A stretch of 64,000 nucleotides of DNA, taken from NCBI RefSeq assembly GCF_014334135.1, contig NZ_CP060497.1:2046001-2110000 (forward strand), given 5' to 3'. Positions within the stretch are counted from its first letter, which is position 1. Each line of letters starts with the position of its first letter. Shown here piece after piece: positions 26,688-36,119 of this stretch. The position numbers and the translations under genes are program-made. The stretch is from Olivibacter sp. SDN3. GTDB taxonomy: Bacteria > Bacteroidota > Bacteroidia > Sphingobacteriales > Sphingobacteriaceae. The notes below the pieces were generated by a model. It had not been told where the DNA came from. It made no database searches and saw only the letters and a list, made by a program, of their open reading frames with translations.

Positions 26688-29066
26688 ATGAACGAACAGA
26701 ACAAAGTAATGCAAGAGGAATCAGGAACCCATATCAAGGCTATTCTCTTAAATTATCTAAGGCATTGGAAATGGTTCCTAATCTCTTTTATCTCGTTTAT
26801 ATTAATTGCCTTTCTTTACCTGAAGTATACCATACCTCAGTGGGAGATGACGACAGTTTTATTGATAAAGGATGATAAAAGGGCTCCCAGTACCGGGGGC
26901 GGCGCTTTTGCCGATTTAGACATGTTTCAATCCAATCAGAACATCAGTAACGAGATCGAGGTTATGAAGGGTAAAACCTTGATGCAACGGGTATTGAAGG
27001 AATTGCGCTTAGAGACGAGTTATTATTTGGAGGAGATGTTCAGTACCAAAGAATTGTACGGTAAAGATTTACCTATAAACCTTACCATTCACCGATTAGA
27101 TACTACTGCCTATGCGCTGGATGGAGGGGTGCTCCTGGAAGTTCTGGATAATAATCAATTTGAGCTGTCTTACGAAGATGTCGAGAAAAACGAAAATGTT
27201 AAGAAGAAATACAGTTTTGGTAAGCAGATAAAAGAGCCTTTTGGTAGTTTTACGGTTATCCGGTCAGGAGAAGTTAAGGCCGGCCAACACATCCGTGTAT
27301 TATTTCATGATTTGGTTAAGCTAGCCTCTTTCTATACCAGAGAGATTGATATTGAGATGGTCAATAAAGATGCGAGTGTTCTTACCTTGAGTTTAGTTCA
27401 TGAAAACATCGACAAAGGCGTTGCCATCCTGAATAAATTAGTGCAGGTATATAACCGCGAAGCAGTTGAGGATAAAAATCAATTGGCCGATAAAACCATC
27501 AGTTTCATCGATGAGCGCCTTTCGTTTCTGGTTGTTGAGTTGTCTGACGTTGAAAAAAATGTAGAACGTTATAAGCGTGAGCATCAGATCACCAATGTGA
27601 GTGCGGAGGCTCAACAATATTTACAGGAGGCCGGCGAGTACAACCGAAAAGTGGCTGAATCCGAGACACAGTTCAGTATACTGGAGTCTATTGAACAATA
27701 TCTTGATAATAAGCAAAATGAACTGGTACCCAGTGCATTAGGTTTGCAAGATCCTACCCTGAACGAACTTATTGGCAGGTTCAATGAGTTACAGCTCGAA
27801 AGGCAAAGGCTTGTACGTACCACACAGGCGAGCAGTCCGTTAGTACTGAGTTTGGATGAGCAGCTGGTAAATTTGCGTGTAAACATTTTAGAGAATTTAA
27901 GGAATATTAAAAACAGTATTCAGATTACTTTAAACAATCTGAAAAACAGTTCCGGTCAATTTAGGACACGCATTCAGGATGTACCCAGCATCGAGCGGAA
28001 CTTATTGGAAATACAACGTGAGCAGGGTATTAAATCTAATCTGTATTCTTACCTCTTGCAAAAAAGGGAAGAGTCGTCTATTTCGCTGGCTTCTGCCGTA
28101 CCGAACACACGTATTATTGACGCGGCTATGCCGGGCGATCGACCAGTTAAACCGAAAAGATCGTTGGTATTACTGTTCTCGTTTATTTTTGCCATCGGAA
28201 CACCTATTGGTATTCTCTATCTAAAAGAACTGTTGAACGACCGGGTAACCCTTATGAAAGATGTCCATGATGTCGTACCTGTTCCGGTATTGGGAGAGCT
28301 CGTTCATAGCAACGATGGAGAAGACACACTGGTAGTCAGAAAATCAAGCCGTACACCACTGGCAGAGCTCTTTCGTTTAATCCGTACCAATCTGCAATTT
28401 GCCACCTTGGGCAAAGAGAATAAGATTGTCATGGTTACCTCCAGTATGACGCGCGAAGGGAAAACCTTCTTTAGCATTAACCTCGGAGCAAGTATGGCGC
28501 TGACGGGCAAGAAGGTTGTCTTGTTGGAATTTGATATCCGTAAACCTAAATTGATCAGTGATTTAAAGATAGCTAAACCGTCTAAAGGAATTACCAACTT
28601 TTTGGTCGACACCAAGTTGCAGGTAGACGATCTGGTGAAAGCCACTGGTTTGGTCGATAATTTATTTGTTGTAGGGGCTGGCCCTATTCCGCCCAACCCG
28701 GCAGAACTGTTATTAAGTCCCCGCATTGATGAGCTATTTAATATTTTGAGGGAAAGATTTGACTATGTCATCGTTGATACCTCTCCGGTAGGTCAGGTAG
28801 CCGATGCTTTTACATTGGCTAAACAAGCCGATATGAGCGTTTACATGATACGTTATAATTATACCTGGAAACAGCAACTTAACATTGTGAAAGATGTTTA
28901 TGAAAATAAGAAGATGCCTAACTTAAATGTCGTGCTGAACGATGCCAAAGAAGAAAATTCCTATGGTTATGGCTATGGTTATGGCTACGGTTATGGTTAT
29001 GGGGCAGAGTTAGATGAAAAAGAAGGTTGGTTGATACGCATAAAGAGGTATTTAAAACGAGGATAG
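26688..29066 (+). CDS. Polysaccharide co-polymerase tyrosine autokinase (Wzc-like)
   Basis: A 792-residue bacterial tyrosine kinase. It has a membrane helix at about 28-48, a Wzz domain, coiled-coil-prone helices (about 270-430), the GNVR-like region, a second helix at about 490-510 and a cytoplasmic kinase: Walker A SSMTREGKTFFSINLG (about 583-598), Walker A-prime VVLLEFDIRKPK (about 610-621) and Walker B DYVIVDTSPVG (about 691). The tail carries seven YG pairs, the expected autophosphorylation cluster. It controls chain length and export of the polymer. PHP phosphatases encoded at 46891 and 57422 are its likely partners. Confidence 0.95.
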   Translation: MNEQNKVMQEESGTHIKAILLNYLRHWKWFLISFISFILIAFLYLKYTIPQWEMTTVLLIKDDKRAPSTGGGAFADLDMFQSNQNISNEIEVMKGKTLMQRVLKELRLETSYYLEEMFSTKELYGKDLPINLTIHRLDTTAYALDGGVLLEVLDNNQFELSYEDVEKNENVKKKYSFGKQIKEPFGSFTVIRSGEVKAGQHIRVLFHDLVKLASFYTREIDIEMVNKDASVLTLSLVHENIDKGVAILNKLVQVYNREAVEDKNQLADKTISFIDERLSFLVVELSDVEKNVERYKREHQITNVSAEAQQYLQEAGEYNRKVAESETQFSILESIEQYLDNKQNELVPSALGLQDPTLNELIGRFNELQLERQRLVRTTQASSPLVLSLDEQLVNLRVNILENLRNIKNSIQITLNNLKNSSGQFRTRIQDVPSIERNLLEIQREQGIKSNLYSYLLQKREESSISLASAVPNTRIIDAAMPGDRPVKPKRSLVLLFSFIFAIGTPIGILYLKELLNDRVTLMKDVHDVVPVPVLGELVHSNDGEDTLVVRKSSRTPLAELFRLIRTNLQFATLGKENKIVMVTSSMTREGKTFFSINLGASMALTGKKVVLLEFDIRKPKLISDLKIAKPSKGITNFLVDTKLQVDDLVKATGLVDNLFVVGAGPIPPNPAELLLSPRIDELFNILRERFDYVIVDTSPVGQVADAFTLAKQADMSVYMIRYNYTWKQQLNIVKDVYENKKMPNLNVVLNDAKEENSYGYGYGYGYGYGYGAELDEKEGWLIRIKRYLKRG
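28962..29003 (+). repeat. Seven-unit TAYGGN hexanucleotide repeat in the kinase tail
   Basis: Seven consecutive codon pairs (tat or tac followed by ggt, ggc or ggg) encode a (YG)7 run near residues 759-772 of the tyrosine kinase. It is an in-frame tandem repeat that could gain or lose units without a frameshift. Confidence 0.85.
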
Positions 29067-29105
29067 TGGGTGGTTTTTTTGATAAATTTAATTAATCGAT
29101 AATCA

Positions 29106-30422
29106 ATGAGCACAAGAACCGAAGCGCAGCAAGCAGAAAAAAGAATAGCTATTATAGGTTTAGGATATGTTGGATTACCTTTAGCTATAGCGTTTGGTAA
29201 GCAATACGATGTTTTAGGTTTTGATATCAATACATCAAGGGTTGATGAGTTAAGTGAAGGTAAAGACCGTACACAGGAAGCTAATCTAGAAGAGCTGAAA
29301 CAGGTTATTACACTTAAAAAAGATCCACAGCGCAATATTGGATTAGGTTTTTCATCTGATTGCGAAGATTTGAGCAAATACAATATTTTTATTGTGACAG
29401 TGCCCACTCCTATCGATCAATTTAAATCCCCTGATTTAAGGCCTCTAATCAAAGCTTCCGAAATGATCGGATCGGTACTTAAAAAGGGCGACGTGGTCAT
29501 TTACGAATCAACGGTCTATCCCGGTTGTACTGAAGAAGATTGTGTGCCTGTACTGGAGCGCGTTTCAGGTTTAAGCTTCAATAGAGACTTTTTTGCTGGC
29601 TATTCACCTGAGCGGATCAATCCCGGTGATAAAATAAATACCCTGACAAAGATCAAGAAGGTAACCTCGGGTTCTACCTCGGAGATCGCCACGGTTGTCG
29701 ATGATCTGTATCGTTCCATTATAGATGCCGGTACCCATAAGGCTCCCAGTATCAAGGTGGCAGAAGCTTCTAAGGCTATCGAAAATGCGCAGAGAGATGT
29801 GAATATTTCCTTTGTTAATGAGCTCGCATTAATTTTTGATCGTATTGGTATTGATACTAATGATGTGATTGAAGCAGCGGGTACTAAGTGGAATTTCCTG
29901 AAATATAAGCCAGGATTAGTCGGTGGGCATTGCATTGGGGTAGATCCCTATTACTTAGCGCATAAGGCACAGGCTTTGGGTTACCATCCTCAGGTAATTT
30001 TATCTGGGCGTCGGGTAAACGATAATATGGGATCTTTTGTTGCTAACAAGGTTGTTAAATTAATGATCGAAAAGGAGCATAAAATCAAAGGAGCTCGAGC
30101 GCTTATCATGGGTGTCACCTTTAAAGAAAATTGTCCTGACGTAAGAAATACCCGGGTGGTAGATATCTATCATGAGCTGGTACAATTTGGATTGGTAGTG
30201 GATGTTTTCGATCCATGGGCTGATGCCACAGAGGTTAAGGAAGAATATAACGTAGATATTCTGAATCAATTGGACAAATCAATTCTATATGATGCCATTG
30301 TCGTGGCGGTATCCCATGATGAATTTTTAACCTATGATTTCCAAACGATTAAACGTAATAACGGAGTTATATTTGATACCAAAGGGTGTTTAGACCGAGC
30401 ATTGGTAGACGGCAGATTATAG
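29106..30422 (+). CDS. Nucleotide sugar dehydrogenase (UDP-HexNAc/UDP-hexose 6-dehydrogenase)
   Basis: A 438-residue UDP-glucose/GDP-mannose dehydrogenase family enzyme. It has the N-terminal Rossmann motif IAIIGLGYVGLPLAIAFG, the central-domain catalytic cysteine C276 in GGHCIGVDPYYL, and the C-terminal VMGVTFKENCPDVRNTRVVD segment. It oxidises C6 of a UDP-sugar to the uronic acid. The GGHCIGVDPYYLAHKA context is typical of the WbpA/WbpO/TviB group acting on UDP-GlcNAc or UDP-GalNAc, so a HexNAc-uronic acid in the polymer is likely. Confidence 0.94.
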   Translation: MSTRTEAQQAEKRIAIIGLGYVGLPLAIAFGKQYDVLGFDINTSRVDELSEGKDRTQEANLEELKQVITLKKDPQRNIGLGFSSDCEDLSKYNIFIVTVPTPIDQFKSPDLRPLIKASEMIGSVLKKGDVVIYESTVYPGCTEEDCVPVLERVSGLSFNRDFFAGYSPERINPGDKINTLTKIKKVTSGSTSEIATVVDDLYRSIIDAGTHKAPSIKVAEASKAIENAQRDVNISFVNELALIFDRIGIDTNDVIEAAGTKWNFLKYKPGLVGGHCIGVDPYYLAHKAQALGYHPQVILSGRRVNDNMGSFVANKVVKLMIEKEHKIKGARALIMGVTFKENCPDVRNTRVVDIYHELVQFGLVVDVFDPWADATEVKEEYNVDILNQLDKSILYDAIVVAVSHDEFLTYDFQTIKRNNGVIFDTKGCLDRALVDGRL

Positions 30423-30448
30423 GGTCAGGTAGATACTTTTTCTACATT

Positions 30449-31921
30449 ATGAGTGGCATAAAGGGAAAAATCTTATCAGGTGTATTTTGGAGTAGCTTAC
30501 AGGTTATTATCAATCAGATTTTCTCATTTCTGGTACGTTTGATACTGGCTAAATTACTTTTCCCTGAGCAGTTCGGTGTTGTGGGGATGGCCACCGTAAT
30601 TATCGGGTTCGTGCAGGTTATAAACGACTTGGGTATCGGTGCCTCATTGGTGCAGAAACGAGATGCCGACCTTCGCGAGGAGCATTACCACACCGCTTTT
30701 TGGACTGGTGTATTGTGGGCGATTTTTCTGTATTTATTGATGGCAATCGTTGCGAGTGGTTTGGTGGCAAATTTTTATGATCAACCCATCTTAAAACAAC
30801 TGACACCGTTTCTCAGCTTAGGGATTCTCTCCAGCCCTGTCAATTTGGTTCACAAGGCCAGGTTAACCAAGGCAATGGAATTTAAGAAGATGGCGCTTAT
30901 CGAAAATACTTCGAGTATTGTATCGGGCATTTTATCCATTATGCTTGCTTGGTTAGGCTTTGGTATCTGGTCATTAGCCTTCAATTCGGTAGCAACCATT
31001 ATTTTGGCAATACCCCTGTATTTCAGAGCCACAGCGTGGAAGCCACAATTGATTTGGAGTAGGGACGCTTTCAACGAAGTCTTCGGTTTTGGTATTTACA
31101 CTACCGGAACCAATATTGTAAATTATTTAATGTCAAATTTTGACTACCTGGTTATCGGGAAGTTGGTTAGTGCCAAAGCTTTAGGTGCCTATGCCTTCGC
31201 TTTTGTATTAACAGATACGTTCAGAGGTAGACTCATGACTATTATCAATAAGGTCATGTATCCCGTTTATGGCAAGTTGCAGGATGATCCGGGAGCATTA
31301 AAAAAATACTATTTAAAAACTGTCAATTACAATAGTCTGCTTATTTTTCCGATAATGGCATTTATGGTGTCTCTAGGTGATTTATTTATTATCCATATTT
31401 TTGGAAATAAATGGAGCGAAGCCATTGACCCTTTGGCGATACTGTCACTGTCGGTTATGATACATATGATGGTCAACAGCAATACGGCATTGATAAGAGG
31501 TATGGGGCGGCCGCAGCTGGAACTTATTTTGCAGATTGTTAAAATGGTCATATTTTTGCCGACACTTTATATCGGTATCCGATACAATGGCATTGTCGGT
31601 GCGGCGTGGGCGGTGGTAATCAACAAGGTGATTGCCGTAATTATAGCACAATATACGTTTAATCGCTTATTACATATAAAGATCAGTACCTTAACTTTTT
31701 TAACAGCAGTAAAAAATCCATGGATAGCATCCATCATAGCCTATAGTAGTCTGTACGTTATACGAACTTATACAAATTTTAATTTTTGGGTTTTATCAGT
31801 ACTTTTTTTTATTGTATATGTTGTTAGTATATGGTTGTTAATGGGTACGGAATTGAGTAGTCAATTAAAAGATATTAAACAATCTTTCAAACAGAGGAAG
31901 GGGCATGTTAAGTCGCATTAA
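30449..31921 (+). CDS. Lipopolysaccharide/EPS flippase, WzxC-like (MOP superfamily)
   Basis: About 490 residues, polytopic. The start is placed at ATG 30449 (MSGIKGKILSGVFWSSLQVI), just after the upstream stop at 30422; the longer ORF opening at 30386 overlaps the dehydrogenase gene. The RLILAKLLFPEQFGVVGMAT and FGFGIYTTGTNIVNYLMSNF segments fit the WzxC/TuaB-like subfamily. It exports a lipid-linked oligosaccharide. It differs from the Wzx at 13329, supporting a second assembly line. Confidence 0.92.
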   Translation: MSGIKGKILSGVFWSSLQVIINQIFSFLVRLILAKLLFPEQFGVVGMATVIIGFVQVINDLGIGASLVQKRDADLREEHYHTAFWTGVLWAIFLYLLMAIVASGLVANFYDQPILKQLTPFLSLGILSSPVNLVHKARLTKAMEFKKMALIENTSSIVSGILSIMLAWLGFGIWSLAFNSVATIILAIPLYFRATAWKPQLIWSRDAFNEVFGFGIYTTGTNIVNYLMSNFDYLVIGKLVSAKALGAYAFAFVLTDTFRGRLMTIINKVMYPVYGKLQDDPGALKKYYLKTVNYNSLLIFPIMAFMVSLGDLFIIHIFGNKWSEAIDPLAILSLSVMIHMMVNSNTALIRGMGRPQLELILQIVKMVIFLPTLYIGIRYNGIVGAAWAVVINKVIAVIIAQYTFNRLLHIKISTLTFLTAVKNPWIASIIAYSSLYVIRTYTNFNFWVLSVLFFIVYVVSIWLLMGTELSSQLKDIKQSFKQRKGHVKSH

Positions 31922-32963
31922 AAAGAAAATTATTACTCTTGCTAAAAGGGCCATTGAACGGCGTGGGCACAAGTCTGTATTTTGGGCACGCATATACTAT
32001 TGCTTTTTAGACCCATCATTTAAACGCGAGTTCTACGCAGCGTTGAAAGGTAAGCTTAAACACCTGTCGGATATTGAACATAAGCAAGCCAACTATTATT
32101 TATTGACGAGAAATATCCACCGTATAGAAAAAGGGCTGCTCATGAAAACTCGAAAGCCAGTCTTTGCAAAAGACTATATACAAGAAACGATCGAGAGTTT
32201 CGAATTGATTTATAAAGAGGCCGAAAATAATGCTAATCAACAGGTCAAGTGGTTTCATGATGTGTTGGAGAATTATTTTTCAGCTTGTGCTCCCGATCCG
32301 CACATCGATATTTTTCGTACACGGTTTAATTCGATTACCCAAAATTATCCACTGTCTGTTAATCATCACGATTTAGATCGGAAATATGTCCCATATAAAC
32401 GTGTGTTAAATGGAGAGAGGTCTTCAGCTATTAGTTACCGTGATTTTTATATCCTGTCCAAGCAACGACGTTCCGTTCGATGGTTTACGGACCAGCCTGT
32501 TCCCAGAGATTTGATAGATCAGGCGATCTTGGCTGCGATAGAGGCACCTTCTGCCTGTAATAGGCAACCTTTTGAATTTCGCGTTATTGATGATCCCGAG
32601 ATGGTACACCGAGTTGCTTCGATCCCGATGGGCACCAAGGGGTATGCAGAAAACATACCGGTTCTTGTTGTTGTTGTTGGAAATTTAGATGCCTATTTTG
32701 ATGAGCGCGATCGGCATGTGATATACATTGATTCTTCCTTAGCATCTATGGCTTTTATGTATGCCCTTGAAACCTTAGGCTTGAGCAGCTGTGCAATCAA
32801 TTGGCCTGATATAGAGGTAAAAGAAAAACAAATGGAAAAAGTTCTCAAACTTGATAAATATCAACGGCCTATTATGTGCATCGCGGTAGGTTATCCCGAT
32901 GTAGAGGAGCGTGTTGCCTATTCTGCAAAAAGACCTATAGAGATGATTCGGAAATACAATTAG
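31905..32963 (+). CDS. Nitroreductase-family protein with long N-terminal extension
   Basis: A 352-residue protein. The C-terminal half (about 180-350) is a nitroreductase/FMN-binding fold: LSKQRRSVRWFTDQPV, AIEAPSACNRQPFEFRVI, IDSSLASMAFMYALETLGLS and CIAVGYPD. The first ~160 residues (HKQANYYLLTRNIHRIEKGL) are not a standard nitroreductase part. It overlaps the flippase by 17 bases and precedes a pyruvyltransferase by two bases. The same kind of pair is known from other Bacteroidetes EPS loci, but the reaction is not established; a redox tailoring role is my inference. Confidence 0.82.
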   Translation: MLSRIKKKIITLAKRAIERRGHKSVFWARIYYCFLDPSFKREFYAALKGKLKHLSDIEHKQANYYLLTRNIHRIEKGLLMKTRKPVFAKDYIQETIESFELIYKEAENNANQQVKWFHDVLENYFSACAPDPHIDIFRTRFNSITQNYPLSVNHHDLDRKYVPYKRVLNGERSSAISYRDFYILSKQRRSVRWFTDQPVPRDLIDQAILAAIEAPSACNRQPFEFRVIDDPEMVHRVASIPMGTKGYAENIPVLVVVVGNLDAYFDERDRHVIYIDSSLASMAFMYALETLGLSSCAINWPDIEVKEKQMEKVLKLDKYQRPIMCIAVGYPDVEERVAYSAKRPIEMIRKYN

Positions 32964-32965
32964 TT

Positions 32966-34135
32966 ATGATCAGCAATAGAGAAATAAATATTGAGATAAG
33001 AGGGGTAAGCTTTGTAAATAAGGGCGCAGAGTTGATGTTGAATGCCGTCATTCAACAAATCAGGAAGCGGTACCCTAATGCTAAAATGGCAATGGAACTC
33101 AATATCGGAAAAGATAGGCAGTTTATAGAAACACAATATCAAAAAATCAGAAGCTATGGATTATATGTGAAGCCTTCTGGCAGGAGGTATAAAATTCCTG
33201 CAGCACTATTTGCTGCTCTTTTTCTACGGTTCTCCAAAATGCGCGCCCACTTGTTGCCTGAAAAAGATATTCATGTGGTGTTAGACGCTTCCGGTTTTGC
33301 TTTTGGTGATCAATGGGGAGCAACCTTTGCGAAGAAGAGGCTTTCGGATGACATTGAAAAATGGAAGTTAGCAGGGAAAAAAATCATTCTACTGCCACAA
33401 GCTTTTGGTCCTTTCGGTAAGCATGATGTGGTAAAAGAGGTGAATAAAATTATCCACAATGTCGATCTCGTATTTGCCCGCGATAAGCTATCATATGAAC
33501 ATCTAAAAGCGCTATCTGGTGCGGATGGTCTTACATATTTACGCCCGGATTTCACCAACTTGTCCCTTGGAGAGAAACCGATAAGTTTTGATCAAAACAA
33601 ATACCAGGTAGCTGTCATACCTAACTTTAAAATGCTTAATGGTGGAGAAAACGCTGCGGCCTATCTTCATTTATTAAAAGAGATCGTAACAGGCATCCAA
33701 AAACGGGGTTATACGCCTTTTTTCCTCATGCATGAAGGTAAAAAAGATGAAGATATTGCGTTGAAAGTCAACAGTACCTTAGCCCAACCTCTAGCCATTA
33801 TTTGGGAGGAAAATCCCTTGAAACTTAAAGGGATTATTGGCGCAGTTCATGGTGTTGTCACGTCGAGGTTTCATGGCTTGGTAAGTGCATTGTCACAAGG
33901 AGTTCCAAGTTTAGCCACCAGCTGGAGCCATAAGTATGAGATGCTCTTAGCAGACTATGCTTATAGCGAAGCACTCGTAAAACCTCCCTATCAAGATCTG
34001 GAACAAAAAATAGACTTGTTGCTGGACGAAGACAAACACGCTTCCATTCGGGCGAAACTCCGAGAAAAAGCAAGTATCGAGAAAGAGAAAAGTGTAGAGA
34101 TGTGGGAACAGGTATTTAAAGTCGTTGATTCTTAA
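32966..34135 (+). CDS. Polysaccharide pyruvyl transferase family protein
   Basis: About 389 residues, starting at ATG 32966 (MISNREINIEIRGVSFVNKG); the longer ORF from 32876 overlaps the nitroreductase gene and is not family-like. Motifs fit the PS_pyruv_trans fold: GAELMLNAVIQQIRKRYP, KIILLPQAFGPFGKHD, VFARDKLSYEHL and VVTSRFHGLVSALSQGVPSL. Such enzymes transfer pyruvate from PEP to make ketal-linked pyruvyl groups, adding negative charge, though some members act otherwise. Direct neighbour of the nitroreductase-like gene. Confidence 0.87.
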   Translation: MISNREINIEIRGVSFVNKGAELMLNAVIQQIRKRYPNAKMAMELNIGKDRQFIETQYQKIRSYGLYVKPSGRRYKIPAALFAALFLRFSKMRAHLLPEKDIHVVLDASGFAFGDQWGATFAKKRLSDDIEKWKLAGKKIILLPQAFGPFGKHDVVKEVNKIIHNVDLVFARDKLSYEHLKALSGADGLTYLRPDFTNLSLGEKPISFDQNKYQVAVIPNFKMLNGGENAAAYLHLLKEIVTGIQKRGYTPFFLMHEGKKDEDIALKVNSTLAQPLAIIWEENPLKLKGIIGAVHGVVTSRFHGLVSALSQGVPSLATSWSHKYEMLLADYAYSEALVKPPYQDLEQKIDLLLDEDKHASIRAKLREKASIEKEKSVEMWEQVFKVVDS

Positions 34136-34147
34136 ATTGTTTTACTT

Positions 34148-35023
34148 ATGAATAAGGGCCAGGTATCTATTATCATTCCGGTATATAACAGCGAAGTATA
34201 TATACAAGATACCCTTCAATCTATTTTGGCACAACGTTATCAGCACTGGGAATGTCTATGTGTGGACGATGGATCTACGGATTCGAGTTTGGCACTTTTA
34301 CGTAGCTTTGCGCTGAAAGATAAGCGGATAAATGTTGTATCAAGGCCCGATCATTTACCTAAAGGGGGCAATAGTTGCAGAAATTATGGCTTTAGCAAAA
34401 CTTCGGGAGAATTTGTACAATGGTTCGATAGCGATGATCTGATGCATCCTGAAATGCTCTCGGCTAAAGTTGAGCAGTTGCAACGATATGAAGACTATAA
34501 TTATGTCATCTGCCGGACGGCCTACTTTTACGATGATCGGATTGATGAACGCTCTTTTTATGATCAACATTTGGATACCGACAATATATACGTCGATTAT
34601 TTAACTTTTAAGACAAAGTTTTTTACACCGGGTCCGTTGTTCCGACGAGATTTTCTCCATCCAATGGAGCTCTTCAACCAAGGTCTAAAGCGTCATCAGG
34701 AGAAAGAGTTTTTTTTTAGGGTTGTTTTGCGAGATAAAAGATATCGTATTGTTGACGAGGCCTTTATCTTGCGGAGAATGCATCACGATCAATTGAGTGA
34801 GAACGTTAACCGCTCGGCCGATAAATCAAAATTTGAGTTTGTGGCCAATGTATTTAATTATGAAAATTTTGTCTTGTCGCAAGTGCGCGACAGATCCGTT
34901 ACTATATATTTTAAAGATTTTTTTTTCAAATATATTCGTCGCTTTGTGAGAGAGGGTAATTTTAAGTATGCCGTCCGGTCGTTATATAGGTACATTAAAA
35001 TAATAGTTCGCAATCAGGGGTAA
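34148..35023 (+). CDS. Family 2 glycosyltransferase
   Basis: A 291-residue GT-A enzyme with VSIIIPVYNSEVYIQDTLQS, CVDDGSTDSSLAL, GGNSCRNYGFSKTSGEFVQW and the metal site FDSDDLMHP. Similar in layout to the next gene. It transfers one sugar to the repeat unit; the donor is unknown. It follows the pyruvyltransferase gene by 12 bases. Confidence 0.92.
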   Translation: MNKGQVSIIIPVYNSEVYIQDTLQSILAQRYQHWECLCVDDGSTDSSLALLRSFALKDKRINVVSRPDHLPKGGNSCRNYGFSKTSGEFVQWFDSDDLMHPEMLSAKVEQLQRYEDYNYVICRTAYFYDDRIDERSFYDQHLDTDNIYVDYLTFKTKFFTPGPLFRRDFLHPMELFNQGLKRHQEKEFFFRVVLRDKRYRIVDEAFILRRMHHDQLSENVNRSADKSKFEFVANVFNYENFVLSQVRDRSVTIYFKDFFFKYIRRFVREGNFKYAVRSLYRYIKIIVRNQG

Positions 35024-35064
35024 TTTATGTTAATATGGCAAAGGGTTAGGTTACCAGCATCATC

Positions 35065-36105
35065 ATGATTACAGTTATTTGTCCGTTATATAATAAAGAA
35101 AAATACATCGCACGAACTATTGAAAGTGTGCTTGCCCAATCGTACCCAGATTGGGAGTTGTTGTTGGTAGACGATGGTTCTACCGATGAATCTTTAGCAA
35201 TTGCCCGGTCTTATCAAACAGCACATCCTGGCAATATACAAGTCCTACGGCGGGAAGATTATCATTCGGCTAAAAGCGGAGCCAATGTGTGTCGTAATAT
35301 AGGTTTGGAACAAGCTAAGGGAGATTATGTACTTTTCTTAGATGCGGATGATCTGTTATTACCACATTGTCTAAGTCAACGCGCGGTAGCCGTGGAAAAA
35401 ATGCCAAGTTATGCACTTTATGTGTTCAATGTTGCCTATTGTAAAGGAGCCGATGCCCGTCCTTACGCCAAATTAAAGCCATCAAGTAAAGAAGTCACCC
35501 GTTATCAGCAAGCCAATAACAAACGAGAATACTTTTTGAGGAAATTCTTAACTTTTGATTTGCCATGGCATACCTCAGGCCCAATCTGGAAGCAAGCATT
35601 TCTTCAAGAAAGGGGAGGCTTTAACGAAGATTTTCAGCGTTTACAGGACCCGGAGTTGCATACGCGTATCTTATTGCAGGCAGATGCTCAATTGAAATAC
35701 CTCATGGATGTTACCGATCATGACATTTTACATCGAAAAGATGATGAACGTACGGTTTGGGACGAGCATGCTTTTTTTGAGAAGCAATTTCAGGCTTTTT
35801 GTCAATTTATTGATTACTTTGTACCTATCATTGAGCAGCAGTCATTTGCTAAACGGGCCATGCAAGGGTATCTGCTGGAGGTAGAAAAATTAGCTTATCG
35901 GTATTTGAGAGATAATTATTCAATCGCTTTGAAAGTAATAGTGAAAAACAAAATGGAAGCCTTTTATGCCCGCAGTAATGTGAAAATACTTGTAGATGGT
36001 AAATTCGGTTTATTTCGGCGCTTACTCAGGCTATTGCGCACTGAAGTGAGCTATCAGTTGAAAATACCGGGTGTACTGATCCGCTTGTACAAGAGTACCC
36101 TTTAA
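35065..36105 (+). CDS. Family 2 glycosyltransferase
   Basis: A 346-residue GT-A enzyme: MITVICPLYNKEKYIARTIE, LLVDDGSTDESLAIA, GANVCRNIGLEQAKGDYVLF and the metal site LDADDLLLPH. The N-terminal domain is closely like the preceding gene product (both have a CRN-x-G motif), suggesting a duplicated pair that has diverged. Longer C-terminus of unknown role. Confidence 0.92.
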   Translation: MITVICPLYNKEKYIARTIESVLAQSYPDWELLLVDDGSTDESLAIARSYQTAHPGNIQVLRREDYHSAKSGANVCRNIGLEQAKGDYVLFLDADDLLLPHCLSQRAVAVEKMPSYALYVFNVAYCKGADARPYAKLKPSSKEVTRYQQANNKREYFLRKFLTFDLPWHTSGPIWKQAFLQERGGFNEDFQRLQDPELHTRILLQADAQLKYLMDVTDHDILHRKDDERTVWDEHAFFEKQFQAFCQFIDYFVPIIEQQSFAKRAMQGYLLEVEKLAYRYLRDNYSIALKVIVKNKMEAFYARSNVKILVDGKFGLFRRLLRLLRTEVSYQLKIPGVLIRLYKSTL

Positions 36106-36119
36106 TTCTATAGAGAAGC

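Noticed and set aside
28304-28726. 140-codon minus-strand ORF inside the tyrosine kinase gene
   Set aside because: It lies fully antisense to the kinase domain, and the plus-strand frame has clear Walker motifs; the ORF is a codon-bias shadow.
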